DNA of 64,000 nt. Source: Mercenaria mercenaria (lineage: Eukaryota > Mollusca > Bivalvia > Venerida > Veneridae). Within the stretch, counting starts at the first letter, position 1. Each line of letters begins with the position of its first letter. The position numbers were made by a program, and so were the translations under genes. Under the pieces are notes generated by a model. That model searched no databases. It was not told the origin of the DNA and saw only the letters and a list, made by a program, of their open reading frames with translations. Of the stretch, positions 1 to 11,823 are shown one piece after another. Where the stretch lies: positions 1 through 64,000 of the forward strand of contig NW_026463135.1 in assembly GCF_021730395.1 (NCBI RefSeq), in the 5' to 3' direction.

Positions 1-1312
1 GATCCAAGCTTTCCAGGTAAACAATTATCTACACAACGTGCAGAATATGCAAAGCTACAATATATGTCTTAATACCATTTTTAATGTAAATTCGGCGACT
101 AAAATCAATACAAACTGAAGTCAACGTTTTAATTAAAACAACCACGTGTATGAATACAAATATGCAAATTTATGGTCACGTGAATAAACGATGACCTCAT
201 GTCACCTGAACTGGAGCGATGATATTGATTAGCTATTGCATAGTACTGCCCCAGAGGTCACGTAGCTTATAACGTAGAAAAGGTAGCTTATATATATAGA
301 AACTTTGCCTGGGAATCCAGACTGACAATTCAAAAATGTTTCCTAACCGCAGTGTCACATGTATAACTCCCGAAATTTAAGGCTTTATTTGATAAAGAAC
401 AATGACTTCTGCTAGCAATAATCCGCGGCTAAAAATAGAAACGGAATTTCAACGGAAAAGTTTCCAAACATTTCCGGTCCATAGACAATACCAGTGTGTA
501 CCTCTGATAGCTTTTCCAGCAAGTTGTAACACTTTTCAAATATGTCAGAACAAACTTAAATGTTCGTCATAGCTATCAAATTGTAAGATATTATATTAAT
601 GCAACCCTAGTGATCTAAGAATGTTACTGAATTTTCGACTGCATTTCTCGTTTTCGTTTCAAGCACGCAAAAATATGACCACATGTTAATTAGGCTATTT
701 ATAGAAAATCGATAATCAGCACTCAGGCGTTGATACTGCCAATTAACATTTAGTGAGATGATTTATGAACAGGACAGTACTTTATTGATATAACTTGAAC
801 ATGTACAGTTCATCGTTATATCAAGAACAAAAGTATACTAAAACATGCTTAGCAATACGAGAGTGAACAAAAATAAAAGAACGTTGAGTTAAAATTCATT
901 CGATATTGTTTGCAATGTGACCTGCCGTGAGAATCAAAGACATGTATGTTTTCTAAATAATATTCCCTCACGGATAATCTTCCTTCGGCAAATGTACAAT
1001 ATAAGATACTATATGTATGCATAGATACACATATAGATAATTTCGTCTGACAAAACACGAATTATCAAAGTGGAAACCCACAGGTCGCCCAAGCTGAGAA
1101 GTGTTGCAAGCTCGCTTTGACTAAGTGGTGCTACTGTATCACGATTTCATCAACTTGTAAGCCCGTGAAAGTGGGCGCAGCGATAATACTAATACTCGCC
1201 TTTTTGAAACGGCAATCTGTCAGACTGTAGCAAGTCGTCGGATAACAGATTTAACCAACTTAAAAATTGAATTGTTTCAAGACAGATTCTGCTCACTTCA
1301 GCTAAATTCATT
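1..1312. other. No gene seen
   Basis: AT-rich sequence with only short open frames lacking recognisable motifs or splice context. I see nothing coding here. Confidence 0.5.
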
Positions 1313-1543
1313 CGAGTCGCACCATGAGAAAAACAACAGAGTGCATTTGTGACCAGCATGGACCCAGATCAAACTGCGGATCCGCACACCACTCTGGTCA
1401 GGATCCTTGGTGTTCGCTAACAGTTTATCTAGTTGCAATAGGCTTTGAAAGCCAACAGCATGGATTCTGACTAGAATGCGCGGATGCACAGGCTGGTCTG
1501 GATCCATGCTGGTCGCAAATGCACTATGCTGGTTTTTTAATTA
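1313..1543. repeat. Palindromic MITE, diverged copy
   Basis: The element begins with a CCATGAGAAAA-like edge and ends with its inverse. Its two arms carry ACCAGCATGGA and TGGATCCATGCTGGT in opposite orientation around a centre reading CAATAGGCTTTGAAAGC. A much better preserved copy lies at 54640-54854, which fixes the structure. The element is non-autonomous with no coding capacity; short open frames over it are artefacts. This copy is older, with many mismatches between its arms. Confidence 0.8.
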
Positions 1544-2630
1544 CCAGTGCCCTGTCAGTATATCTGGATACAAATATATGTATAAAAATTAAAACGGTTT
1601 CGTTTCGCCAGTTACATATTTTCGACTTTTTTCTCGGTCTGACTAAAGTTGTAAGTTTGTCTGACTTAATGTCCAGCATTTTTGCAAAGCCTGCTATTAT
1701 GTATAGCGGACTTTTGAGTACGAGAGATGGAGTGATAATTAATGCACCTCTAAAATGCACTGGCTGCAGAACTGACATTCTGAGGTACATTTGTGATGCA
1801 TATTTGTGTTGTTTTCTTTCACAAAAGTCTCATGAAAATCACAGCTATCTGATACGGACTAAATCAGTGTGTATAATAATTCATGACAGACACTGCCCAA
1901 AAGCTTTAAAAAGAAATCTTAAAAGCTGAATGATTTTGAGAAAAAGCTTATATTATTTATTCATAGTAAAACATCTTCGATGTAATTTATGTTGTAGTTT
2001 TCGTCACAAATAATCAAAAAGGATCAAAACTAATAGTTAAAGACTGAATCAGTGTGTAGGCCTATGTAAACAATGGCTGGCAATGAAAAAGGATTAATTT
2101 TGAAACCAAAGCCGAATATTAAAAAAATGCAAAAAAAAGTTCTTATGGTTTATATTAACAATTCCTCAGTTGTCGCTTTCTTTGTAATATTTTAAACATT
2201 GTTTAGCAGCCGCCATCAGCGCTTTGAGCGCTTTGATTATAAACTGTTCCGACGTACAGACATTATCTTTATTTTCTACTAAATGCTATCTTTCAACGGA
2301 CGTAAAATGGGTATTTGAACGTTAAACCATTCCTTTTCCCAGAATATCTAAAGAGCCAGATTACAGGTTACATGTATAAGTTGTGTTGAGTATATTTCCC
2401 TGACTAATTCTAATTGAGTCAAACGACAATAGACTTGGTTATAATGCTGCTTTTACATTTGCTTTTATGAACATAAAGCATGCAAATATTTTGTTAGTTC
2501 CGCTGATCGTTAAATGTTATTTCCTACGATTGTTACAGGTCTGAATACTTCATCAGCATAGACGAAGTATAATTAATGAATCCATTCTTATTACCGTTCT
2601 TGATTATCCTACAAGGTTAGTTTATAAGCA
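1544..2630. other. No gene seen
   Basis: The only longer open frame (1519-1929) starts inside the MITE and shows no domain or codon signal, so I do not treat it as a gene. The rest is AT-rich and unassigned. Confidence 0.5.
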
Positions 2631-2641
2631 ACATTGACAGT

Positions 2642-2887
2642 GGGACCTACCTGACCGAGTGGTTAAGGTCAAATCATCGATGTGGGTTCGAGCCTCACTA
2701 GGGGCGTTGAATTCTTCATGTGAGGAAGCCATCCAGCTGGTCTACGGAAGGCCGGTTGTTCTACCCAGGTGCCCGCTTGTGATGAAATAACACACGGAGG
2801 GGCACCTGGGGTCTTCCTCTACCATTAAAGCTGGAAAGTCGCCATATGATCTATCATGTATCGGTGCGACGTTAAATAAAAAAAAAA
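2642..2887 (+). repeat. tRNA-derived SINE, copy 1
   Basis: The head resembles a tRNA with a class II look: an A-box-like TGACCGAGTGGTTAAGG and a B-box-like GGTTCGAGCCTC. The body (TTCTTCATGTGAGGAAGCC, then GGCACCTGGGGTCTTCC) is shared with the copy at 37052-37327. It ends GTCGGTGCGACGTTAAAT-like plus an A-run. An 11-bp target duplication, ACATTGACAGT (2631-2641) and ACATTGATAGT (2888-2898), flanks it with one mismatch. The head is shorter than in copy 2, having lost about 25 bases between the two boxes. Confidence 0.9.
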
Positions 2888-2898
2888 ACATTGATAGT

Positions 2899-3578
2899 AG
2901 TGGTTTTTTTTATTCCAATTTAATAATTATTCACATCTTGGACAGCTGCCTTATCTGGTTACACATGAAATGAAAAGCTGTATGGAATTTTAAGCTTTAG
3001 TCTTTGTAGGGATTCAGGCTTCCTTAAGTGCACTTACTAAATTAGAGATTGAAATAATGATCGTATCTGACACGTATGGAACGCCTCAGCTGTCTTATGT
3101 TAGATGATAAGAGGTATCTGCTTTATTCAGAGTAGTATGTTCTCAAGATCCTGTTAAGTCATGATAATTACTGTGCTATCCTGTTTAACTTATGTACTAT
3201 TTTGTCAGAGTGTCGTATTATTTTGTTAAAGGGCACCCCTTTTCTCTCAAAGCGACATGTTGTCATGTCCATTGAACATATCATCTTCTCAGAGTGACGG
3301 ACTATTTTCTTAAACGACCATCCTATTTCTTTAAAGGAACATGCTATCATGCCAAATGTATAAATTATCTTGACAGAGTGACTCTCACGTTTTCTTAAGT
3401 ATCTGTGTGGTATACGTACTTATAATTGAAGTGTTTTCTTATTACTAATGTCCATGATGGAGCGTTGCTTTTCATATAAACCTATAATAATGAAGATGCA
3501 TGTAAAAATACAGGCGGATGCACTGTGTAGGGAAGGAAGGAGTTAAACGGAGGCCTTAAAGAAACAGAAAAGAAATAT

Positions 3579-3582
<4 letters not shown>
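2899..3582. repeat. Weak diverged tandem repeat around 3170-3410; otherwise empty
   Basis: Three imperfect units share a core like CAGAGTGACGGACTATTTTCTTAAA, seen near 3205, 3290 and 3370, spaced roughly 85 bases apart. No gene is visible. A minus-strand open frame (3168-3350) is a by-product of the repeats. Confidence 0.4.
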
Positions 3583-3626
<44 letters not shown>

Positions 3627-3665
3627 CGCACGCGCACGCACTCACACACACACAAACACACATAT
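3583..3665. repeat. (CA)n microsatellite
   Basis: A run of CA dinucleotides interrupted by AA and CG steps. Confidence 0.95.
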
Positions 3666-6050
3666 ATACATTTGGTATACTGGGTATAATTCTAGTTTAA
3701 TGCTGACATTCTCTGTATCAAGGGTATATCTGTAACTATGATTTATTACAATCAAAGGTTAACTGCTGAGGTTACATTTGGTCCCTTAATTCATTAAAAC
3801 TATTTCATTTAACAGGAAGTTAGTACAATGCGTCATTTTTATTTTCTGGAATATATATACTGAAGAATAAAAAGTTTTACTAAACCAAAAAACTTACATT
3901 TACAAAATGAATCAACATATTGAATATAAGAAATGTGTTTTCCATTAGAAACTTATCATGATATTTCTTTTATCATTCTATGTGCTTTTAACCCTTAGCG
4001 GAACCGCAGTCATTGCAACTGAAAATGTCCGTAAAGTGACTGAAATAGAGAAGGGGAAGAGTGGGGGTGGGGGAGGGGGATGGGGAGATGTGTATAATTA
4101 CACAATACGAGTATGACTCGAATTATCCGTTAGTGTCATGCTACTCTTTACAATGGAAAATAAAAGATTAAAGATTTGCCACTTTCACTAGTACAATGTA
4201 TTGTTACAAATTCCAACTTCCTGTTTACAAGAAGTACGTATTGTTTATGTAGATACTAGTAGTACTTAATAAGACAATGAAGCCTCTTTTACTATAATTA
4301 GTTAGCTACTTAGGAAACGTGACCAGCACCACACATACGTTAAGTGGTGTTTCATACTTTTAGAATTGAAAACGGAAGTTTATTTGTGAAAATGAAGCAT
4401 GGACTGTTATTTGTAATGATGGATTTTCACCAAAGTTGCTATGTAGCATCCTTTATTAATATCTTCTAATTCTATTTCAGTAGTTTTGACTACCATTTAG
4501 CTTAGATTGAATCAAATATTTAAAGATTTTCTTCTAATGAATCACTGGATACAAATGTATATGTACACAAAAGAATGGTTTGAAATTAATAGAGCTCTCT
4601 CATGTTCGTTCAAATGGATTTGATTTGACATATTTTGTCTGGAAAAAGTTAAACAATATGAGTTATTTCTTGTTGTGGCTGAACTTAGTCTGAAGCATCC
4701 TTATATTGATCTTTCTTAAATATCTTAAAAGGATTCCTGTTACAAACTTTTAGTGACCGCAATTATAGCTAAAAATAACTTTTTAAACGATTCCGTCTCA
4801 TGTACCATATGGAATGTTTGTTCATATGAATTCGCTAAAGTGTTTTAGGGGCTACCAATATAAAAAAAATCCTTCCCATGAATACTCCATATTTTATGGA
4901 CGACTCGATAGCTCAACGCCGAACTTAATCTGTAGAATTCTTAGACTACTCTGTGGTTCTAATTTGTTTGAATGGTTCTTCATGACCCCTTTTAAGGACA
5001 GAATGAACATAAATGTAAATTTACTGTGTTAAAATTGTTAGAGTAATAACTGTATGTAAGAGAACAATAAAATCTGAGCAAATCAAATATGATTGTCCCT
5101 CAAGATCCATTTGATCTGTTAGTTAGCTTAATTACAAACTACGTATACGCATCAGCCTTTGTAGTTATTAGTTGTCTACCAAGTTTGTTTTAAGTGTTAC
5201 TTCTTAAAGTTAAGAAATTGTAGAAATTGATCTTTTGCAACAGTTAAGCGATATTTATCAGACAAAAGGCGAGTGTTTAAATCTATGCAATATAACCTGT
5301 AAACAATGAAGATGAAGGAAGCAAAAGTGCAAAGTGTCCTATCTATGTAAAGGGACATTAAATATTTCCCAAGTACACGAAAATAGCTTTTAAAGTTTGC
5401 AGTTATCAGCTCGTGTCATTTGGTGTTCAATTGTTTTAACGGTCTTTTTTGAAAAACGGAAGTTTTAAAGGGTTGAGCACTTTTCCTTGTAATATCAAAA
5501 ACCCACAAACTTCCCCTTACCAAGAAGTGACTATTGTTTCGGTACAGATTACTAATAAAGATAATGAAACGGAGTGGCTTTTAAAGATTGTTGTGTAACC
5601 AATACCGCAAATGCGCACAACAATGACACATGCTTGGTAGGTATGTTATATATCAATTTTAACTGAACTTCTTTCGTTTATGTCAGACTCTGTCGTACCT
5701 TATTCGCCAGCTAACTAATTTGTTGTGTTCCAGAGTGAACTGTTTTGCTTATATTTCGGTCTAGCGCCGTTTCTCTACTGATTGTCGCATCAGGCATTTA
5801 TCCTATATATAGTTCATAAATATTGTAACAGTACTCAGATATTCTCAGATATTCTCAACAATGACCACAAATGTATTTACGCGAATCAGAAGTAGAGAAC
5901 AAATGGTTAAAGATGTTTTGTCTTCAAATCAAATCCTACAGGAAAACATGCACCGCGCCCGCAGATCAAATTCGCGTCCTTATAGCCCATATATATGTGC
6001 TTTACGTATTTAGCTAAGCGTGCGCACACAATCCCAATTAACTGCCAGTT
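3666..6050. other. No gene seen
   Basis: AT-rich. A short G-rich stretch lies near 4050-4085. Open frames are short and unrecognisable. Confidence 0.5.
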
Positions 6051-6099
6051 ATAATGTGTCATATATATCTTAAACATATGCTCTTAGTCAGCAGTAACC

Positions 6100-7165
6100 A
6101 AAACAAAACCCCAGGGTATCGTCCTCACTCTGGGTTAATTATAAACAATATAGAGCAACACAAAAAATATCGAGTGATATCAGACATACTCTTAAGTAAC
6201 GAATGTTCAAACCTAGTGCAACACGAAAGGTGCGTGTGGTTTCTACCGCGGATTATGTTAAGTATACTAAACAAGAGCAATAAAACAATTTCACAAGGTA
6301 TATGCATTGCTCTAAAGCTAAGTGAAAAAAACCTATTGCAACACAACAACTTTATATTGTAACTACCTCACCCTAAGGTCAAGTATACAAAGCATAGAAG
6401 AACACACAAATATCGCATGGTAACTACCTCGATCTTAGGTAAAGTATACAGAACACAATTTCGCACATTATATACCTGGCTCATAGTTTAAGTGTACAAA
6501 ATACAGAGCAACACAGCAATATCGACTGGCATAATCCTTAACTTTAGGCTAGATATACAATGGAAAGAAAAATGTCATTGGGTATAATTCTCGCTATGGT
6601 TAAGTATAAAACGCATAGAGCAACACAGCAATATAGCATCATATCTACCTTGGTCTTAGGTTAAGTGTACAAACTGTCTTTAGTTTACATGGTATCTAAC
6701 TCACACAAGGCTGAATACTGCTTAAGCCGGTGCTAGGAACGCATGGGCAGTGTTGCATTTTCCATTACTGCTCATGAACAGACGCAATCAAACCGAGTCT
6801 GCAATTTTCACTGTTTGCTTTGTTCTCGGTGCTTTTCTACTTTCTACTTTTCAGATTTTATTAGTATAAAATACATAGACCAACACAACATTTTCTGAGG
6901 TCACATACTGGGCTCTTATGTTAGGTATACAATGTAACAATTTCATATTGTAACTACCTCTCCTTTAGGTTAGGTGTACAAAGTGCAAAGAAACACAACA
7001 CTATCGCACTTTATCTTATGTTTGATACAAACAATAATATACAGGCACACAACCGTTTTATAGGGTATCTATCTCATGTTTAGGTGAAGTATATAACACA
7101 TAATATAACGAAACAATTACACATGATATCTAACCCAAGTTAAATACGACGATCATGCAAAATTT
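6100..7165. repeat. Diverged minisatellite, block 1
   Basis: Units of roughly 65-75 bases recur with a consensus like TATCTACCTCGCTCTTAGGTTAAGTATACAAA followed by GAGCAACACAACAATTTCGCA. They are strongly diverged and best seen at 6360-6700 and 6900-7130. A dispersed repeat (6711-6862) interrupts the array. The same unit returns at 9540-10365, so one array has been split by later insertions. Confidence 0.75.
6711..6862 (+). repeat. Dispersed repeat inserted in the minisatellite
   Basis: It runs from GAATACTGCTTAAGCCGGTG to CTACTTTTCAGATTTTATT. An inverted copy is at 38048-38205. It contains the core CATGAACAG-CAATCAAACCGAG-CTGCAA, also present in the repeats at 44222, 47515 and 56260, so these form one superfamily. 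No coding capacity is seen. Confidence 0.75.
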
Positions 7166-7419
7166 CTGTCATTGGGTCCGGTGTAATGAAGTATTTCGAC
7201 CCCCATAGAATAATGACCCCCCGGTCATTATTCTATAGAAAAAGTGACCCCCCGGTCATAGTATTATGACCTCCAGATCATAGTACTATGACTCCCCCAC
7301 GTGAAGTAAACTGAACCTCACGAAGAATATTGACTCCCATAAAAAAACGACCCCCGGTCATTTGGTCAAATTTAGTGATAACTCATGTATCTAAGGCCTA
7401 ATTGCTGCATTTTTTTATG

Positions 7420-7497
7420 CCCCCACTCGGGGGAGGGGGGCATATAGATTTGCCCTTGTCCGTCCTTCCGTCCGTCCTTCCGTTTGACCATTAGCCC
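7420..7497 (+). repeat. Dispersed TATGCCCCC-type bivalve repeat fragment
   Basis: TATGCCCCCACTCGGGGGAG is followed by GGGGCATATAGATTTGCCC and a run of TCCGTCC units. To my knowledge this opening is widely dispersed in bivalve genomes. It lies inside the foldback element. Confidence 0.55.
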
Positions 7498-7689
7498 CAG
7501 ATACCATCACTTGACACTGGAAAAAAACAATTCACAATACGTTCACAAAACACACCAGTGTCAGTAATCCCTGCAAACTTCGGTATGAAGTAATTCTTCA
7601 GAAGAAAACTGCACAAGAAACTGCTAGCATAGAACTTAGTATTAATAGAAGTTGCAATACTTAGCAGTGGCAGTAAAGTACGGTAGCGG

Positions 7690-7935
7690 CAACAATAGAA
7701 AGTAGTAGTAGTAGTAGTAGTAGCAGTAGTAGTAGTGGCAGTGGTAGTAGCAGCAGCAGAGGAATAAGTGACAGCAACAACAGCAGCAGGAGAAGAAGAG
7801 GTAGATGTACAAGACATATTAATGGAAGCAGGTATATTAGTATCAGTAGTAGCAGTTGTAGTAGTAGTAGTAGTAGAAGTAGTAGTAGTAGTAGTAGAAG
7901 AAGAAGTACATGTAGTAATAGCAATAGAAGTAGCG
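7690..7935. repeat. (TAG)n / (CAG)n trinucleotide microsatellite
   Basis: A long imperfect run of GTAGTAGTAG with CAG, GAAGAAG and GCAGCAG variants. It generates low-complexity open frames on both strands (poly-Leu, poly-Val, poly-Thr) that are not genes. Confidence 0.95.
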
Positions 7936-8499
7936 GCACCAGTAGTAATAGTACAATCAAAATGTTAACTATTGGCAATGGAGGGTATTAGAGTTGTAGA
8001 TCTAGTAAAATTGTCCGTTAGGTTTGGTGGGGATCACTTTTTAATAGATATTATCGTCGAAAGTCTTTTTAGGAGCCGGTGTTTTACACGGAAAGAGTAA
8101 CTTTTTTAAATAGAATAATGTCCGGGAATCGATATTGTATGAGAGTTCGAATGTAGTAATTTCGGCAGTGAGTATTTTACATTGAAGGAGTCACTTTTTC
8201 TATAGAATAATAACCGGGGTCGTTATTCTATGAGATTCGAAGGGAGTCATCTTTAGGGAGTCAGTATTTTACTTGGAGGGGTCAGTTTTTCTATAGAATA
8301 ATGACCGGGGGTCGTTATTCTATAGAGTTTTCAAAGTGAGTCAGTTTTTCATAAGGGGAGTCAATATTTTACAGGAAAGGAGTCACATTTTCTTTAGAAT
8401 AATGACCGGGGGGTCGTTATTCTATGGGGGTCGAAATACTTCATTACACCGGCTTTCTAAAGTGCTACGTTTCATCAAAAATATTTTTATTACAAGCCT

Positions 8500-9460
8500 T
8501 CAAAGTATTCTCCCTTTACCGAAATACATTTTTGTAACCTTTTTTTTCAATATCATAGAAAGAAGATCAATATTCTTTTTTTTTTTTTTTTTGGTATCTG
8601 TTTGAGACACTGATAAAGGCGCTGCCAAGAGAACTTCTAGACTTATATTTTTCCAGAAAGCATTTTCTGAAGCCTTTGAAATAGAAAAAGTAACAGGGTC
8701 TCGGGTCAGGTCAGTAAGGTGGATGGTTAACAATTTCCACCTTTACAGAAGCCAAAAAAGACATAACAATCTCGCACTTGTGAGAGGAGTCGTTTCGTGT
8801 ATATGATGGACTCCTGCCCATCCTTTGCTTGGACTATTCTTTTTGTAAACCTCTTTCACTTCCTTCAGTATATAGTTCTTGTAGAATCGTCCATTGACTG
8901 TATGATCAGATGGACGAGGCGCTTGAACGACGGGTCAACTAGAATTGAAGAAAATTGCGTACGCTATCTTTTTCGAACTTTTGTTTCTCTTGGCAATACA
9001 GAGGTGTTTTTCATCTTTTTGCTTCCATTGCTTATTGTGCATCAAGGTTTCGTCACCTGTCAGCAAGTTAGAAATAACCCGACTATCACAGCCTTTGTAT
9101 GTTTTCAAATGTTCCCGGGCACATTTAAGGCTTTGTTTCCGTTCTCCTCAGCGGACAAATGGGGTACCCACCTGGCGCAAGTCTTTTTCAGATCCAAACA
9201 CTTTTTCAGAATTGTTTAAACACTGCTTTCTGATATAAAATTACAATTGTCAATATCTTTCACCGACATTTGCGCATCCTGTACGACTACAACGTTTTAA
9301 TGTAGCTACGAATTTCAGTATTTTCCTCCAGTTTACAATGTGACAAGTAAATTGATCAGAGTATATGACTGCATGTATTTCAATTTCAAATACCTCGGCA
9401 TTTGAAGAGAAATTCGCATGAAATAAACGGATATCGTTAGATATTGGACACAGCATTCAA
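8500..9460 (-). pseudogene. Mariner-family transposase relic
   Basis: Read on the minus strand, the frames match a mariner transposase in order: RWVPHLSAEENGNKAL, then YKGCD, then LLTGDETLMHN (TGDET at 9046-9060, holding the second catalytic Asp), then a KKIAYAIFFNS-like strand, RFYK, and near 8700-8730 NHPPY-PD followed by FFYF. The expected third catalytic Asp after the PD appears replaced by Tyr. The frame is broken by several stops and shifts, so the copy is dead. I could not find clean terminal inverted repeats. The N-terminal helix-turn-helix part (9250-9460) is only weakly recognisable. Confidence 0.75.
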
Positions 9461-9539
9461 GTGCAATGAAGCGTTTTATAAAAACCTGAAATAAAACAAC
9501 GTAAGGCTATTAGTGTCAGAACGTTTTGCAGGACCCTCG

Positions 9540-10365
9540 TACACAAAACCAAGAGCAAGGTTTAGTATAGAAAATCTTAGACCAAGAGAGCAATTTCAGA
9601 GGACATATACCTCTTTCCTCATACGCTCATTGTCGCATGGTATCTTCCTCAATCTTACAAAAAGAATTTAAAAAACAGAGCAATGAAATTCTTAAAGTAT
9701 GCAGTATAGCAACATAACAATATCCCAGAGTATCTTCCTCATCCTTGGGTTGAGTATACAAAGCAAAGAGCAGCACAACAATTTCGCAGGTATCAGCCTT
9801 GCTCTTATGTTATCTACACAAAACCTTAAACTATATAACAGTTTCATTTGATATGTAACTCGCTCAAATCTTACGTATACTTAACCTAGATCAAGTTAAC
9901 AGTATGTATGCGTGGCACCTATGCATAGTATCTAGTTTATCGTAAGTCAAGTACACAATTGCTAGAGCAACGCAGCAATTCCACAGGGTAGCTAGCTTGA
10001 CCTTAGTTTATGTATTCAAAGCATAGAACAGCACAACAATTTCGCACGGTATCAACCTGGTAAACAACGTAATAATTTCACAGGATATCTACCTCGCTCT
10101 TAACTTAAGTACACTAAACATGGATCAACACAAAAGTATAGCATGATATCTACCTCGATCTTACGTCAGGTTTACACAGCTAGAGCAGCGAAACATGATG
10201 GCAGGGTAACTACCTTGCTCTTAGGATAAGTACTTAGTTAGGAGGACCTGGGAAACAATTTCACTGAGTATGTACCTGTATACAAAAAAAAAGATATAGA
10301 GTAATGGTAGATATAAAAGCAGCACAACAACAGCGGATGTATCTACCTCGATCTTACTTATACAA
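9540..10365. repeat. Diverged minisatellite, block 2
   Basis: The same unit family as at 6100-7165 (TCTTAGGTTAAGTATACAAA-like and GCAACACAACAATTTCGCA-like halves), with about a dozen diverged units. This is the distal part of the array, separated from block 1 by the foldback element and the mariner relic. Confidence 0.75.
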
Positions 10366-10369
10366 AGAG

Positions 10370-10880
10370 CCCGCTTAGCTCAGTAGTTTAAATCCCACCA
10401 CAGTCAGTTGGGATTTTCTTATAAAGATGCTATGCTCTTTTATTTCTGCTGGCTAAAGTCGTAACTCGTCCGGGATACGTTCTTCATCTCGTGCAGAAAA
10501 AGGGCACTTTCTACGCCATAAATGGCTTATACGTTATCATAAATGATGACTTTTTAAAAGAAGTGAAGCGTTACGGTCGCTTACGCATAGCCTGCACGTT
10601 TAAAGCTGATCTGTGAAAACTAAGTCATGGAATCGACCCTTTGGTTCTGTGGTTAGAGCGTAAGAATAGCACACACACATTCCGAGTTCGATTCCCGCCA
10701 CAGGCAGGTGGGATTTTTCGTCATTAAATGCTTTGATCTTTGATTTATTGCGCCTTTACCATAGTAAGTGGCTCGTTTGTTATCTGGATGTTATAGCGTG
10801 CCATAAATATTACTTTCTATACTAAATACCATCCTAGTGACCCGGATTCAAATCCCGCCGCAGATAGTTGGCATTGTTGT
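10370..10880 (+). repeat. Cluster of three tRNA-like SINE fragments
   Basis: Three stretches look like degraded SINE heads: GCCCGCTTAGCTCAGTAG at about 10370, CTTTGGTTCTGTGGTTAGAG with TTCGATTCCCGCCACAGGCA at about 10640-10710, and GGATTCAAATCCCGCCGCAG at about 10845. Each is followed by a similar tail (GTTGGGATTTT, then ATGCTTTGCTCT). None folds as a full tRNA, so they are not tRNA genes. Confidence 0.6.
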
Positions 10881-10887
10881 CTTAGAA

Positions 10888-11501
10888 ATGCTTTGCTCTC
10901 TTATTTCTATTACGCTCAAGGTCGTAAGAATCAATAGCAGAGATCGACTCCACTTAAGATTGAAAGTCCCACACTATCACGTGGCTTTTAATCTTCTGTA
11001 TTTGGATCCACCTTTTTCGTTCTAAGAAGTTTCTTACAATATGCTTTGCTCTCTTATTTCTATTACGCTCAAGGTCGTAAGAATCAATAGCAAAGATCGA
11101 CTAAAATTATAATTGGTTATATGATAACTATACCTTACTATGATAGGCCATTTTACAGTTTCTCATTCATTCATAAAAATTATTTGTCTGGTGTTTAAAG
11201 GCAAGTGTTTTTTTGTTTGTTTGTTTTTTTCATTAAGGTTGCCGCTAAGACGGATTTAACCATATAGTATAATAAATACTGAAACTCAGGAATATTACAT
11301 GACCGCTTTAAATTTGGTATAATCATGAACACCTGTTGAGGCAGTAAGCAATGCCAATCTTTGTATTCACTTAAGGAATGACATGAAGTATCATATCGAC
11401 CTAAATCCTCCACTTAAGATTGAAAGTCCCACACCATCACGTGGCTTTTAATCTTCTGTATTTGGATCCACCTTTTTCGTTCTAAGATGTTTCTTACAAT
11501 A
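10888..11501. repeat. Direct duplication of a ~153-bp unit, second copy split by a ~306-bp insertion
   Basis: Unit 1 (10888-11040) runs from ATGCTTTGCTCTC to TTCTTACAAT. Its first part recurs at 11041-11103 almost unchanged, up to AAGATCGACT. Its second part, from CCACTTAAGATTGAAAG, recurs at 11410-11501. The intervening bases have no match in unit 1, so they appear to be an insertion. Short related strings (ATCGACT and ATCGACCT) lie at the two junctions and may be a target duplication. Confidence 0.75.
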
Positions 11502-11705
11502 TAAGTTACCATTTATACTAAAAAATACTATAGAGAACATAAACTACAACATAGCTTCTAACATTCTATAATGTTAAACACTACTTTTGGATCCTCTTTA
11601 TCCATTCTAAGATTTCTCCTTGATATAAGTTACCATTTATACATAAACGTAATGTAGAAAGTATGAAAGAAATGTTCGGACTATAGTTATAAGTTAGGAA
11701 TTTAA

Positions 11706-11823
11706 CATTTTAAACGATTTACCTAGAACTTTCGCGATCGGTTAACGTGTCTGGTGTTATTTATCATTTTAAACGATTTACCTAGAACTTTCGCGATCGG
11801 TTAACGTGTCTGGTGTTGTTTTT
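11706..11823. repeat. 59-bp tandem duplication
   Basis: Two nearly identical 59-base units start CATTTTAAACGATTTACC, at 11706 and 11765. They differ only at their last few bases. This is a recent event. Confidence 0.95.

Larger units (their letters stand above)
7178..8452. mobile_element. Foldback-type DNA element with modular terminal inverted repeats
   Basis: Both ends begin CCGGTGTAATGAAGTATTTC in opposite orientation. The outer ~70 bases of each end match with only a few differences. Further inward, both arms hold several variants of a small palindromic module, GACCCCCGGTCATTATTCTAT, at about 7200-7370 and 8190-8430. The interior carries a dispersed TATGCCCCC repeat and a TAG microsatellite, and no transposase frame. 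I see no clear target duplication. It sits in or beside the minisatellite array. Arms built of repeated palindromic modules are typical of foldback elements; the superfamily is not known. Confidence 0.75.

Noticed and set aside
7491-7978. Overlapping long frames rich in Leu, Thr or Val
   Set aside because: All are translations of the TAG/CAG microsatellite.
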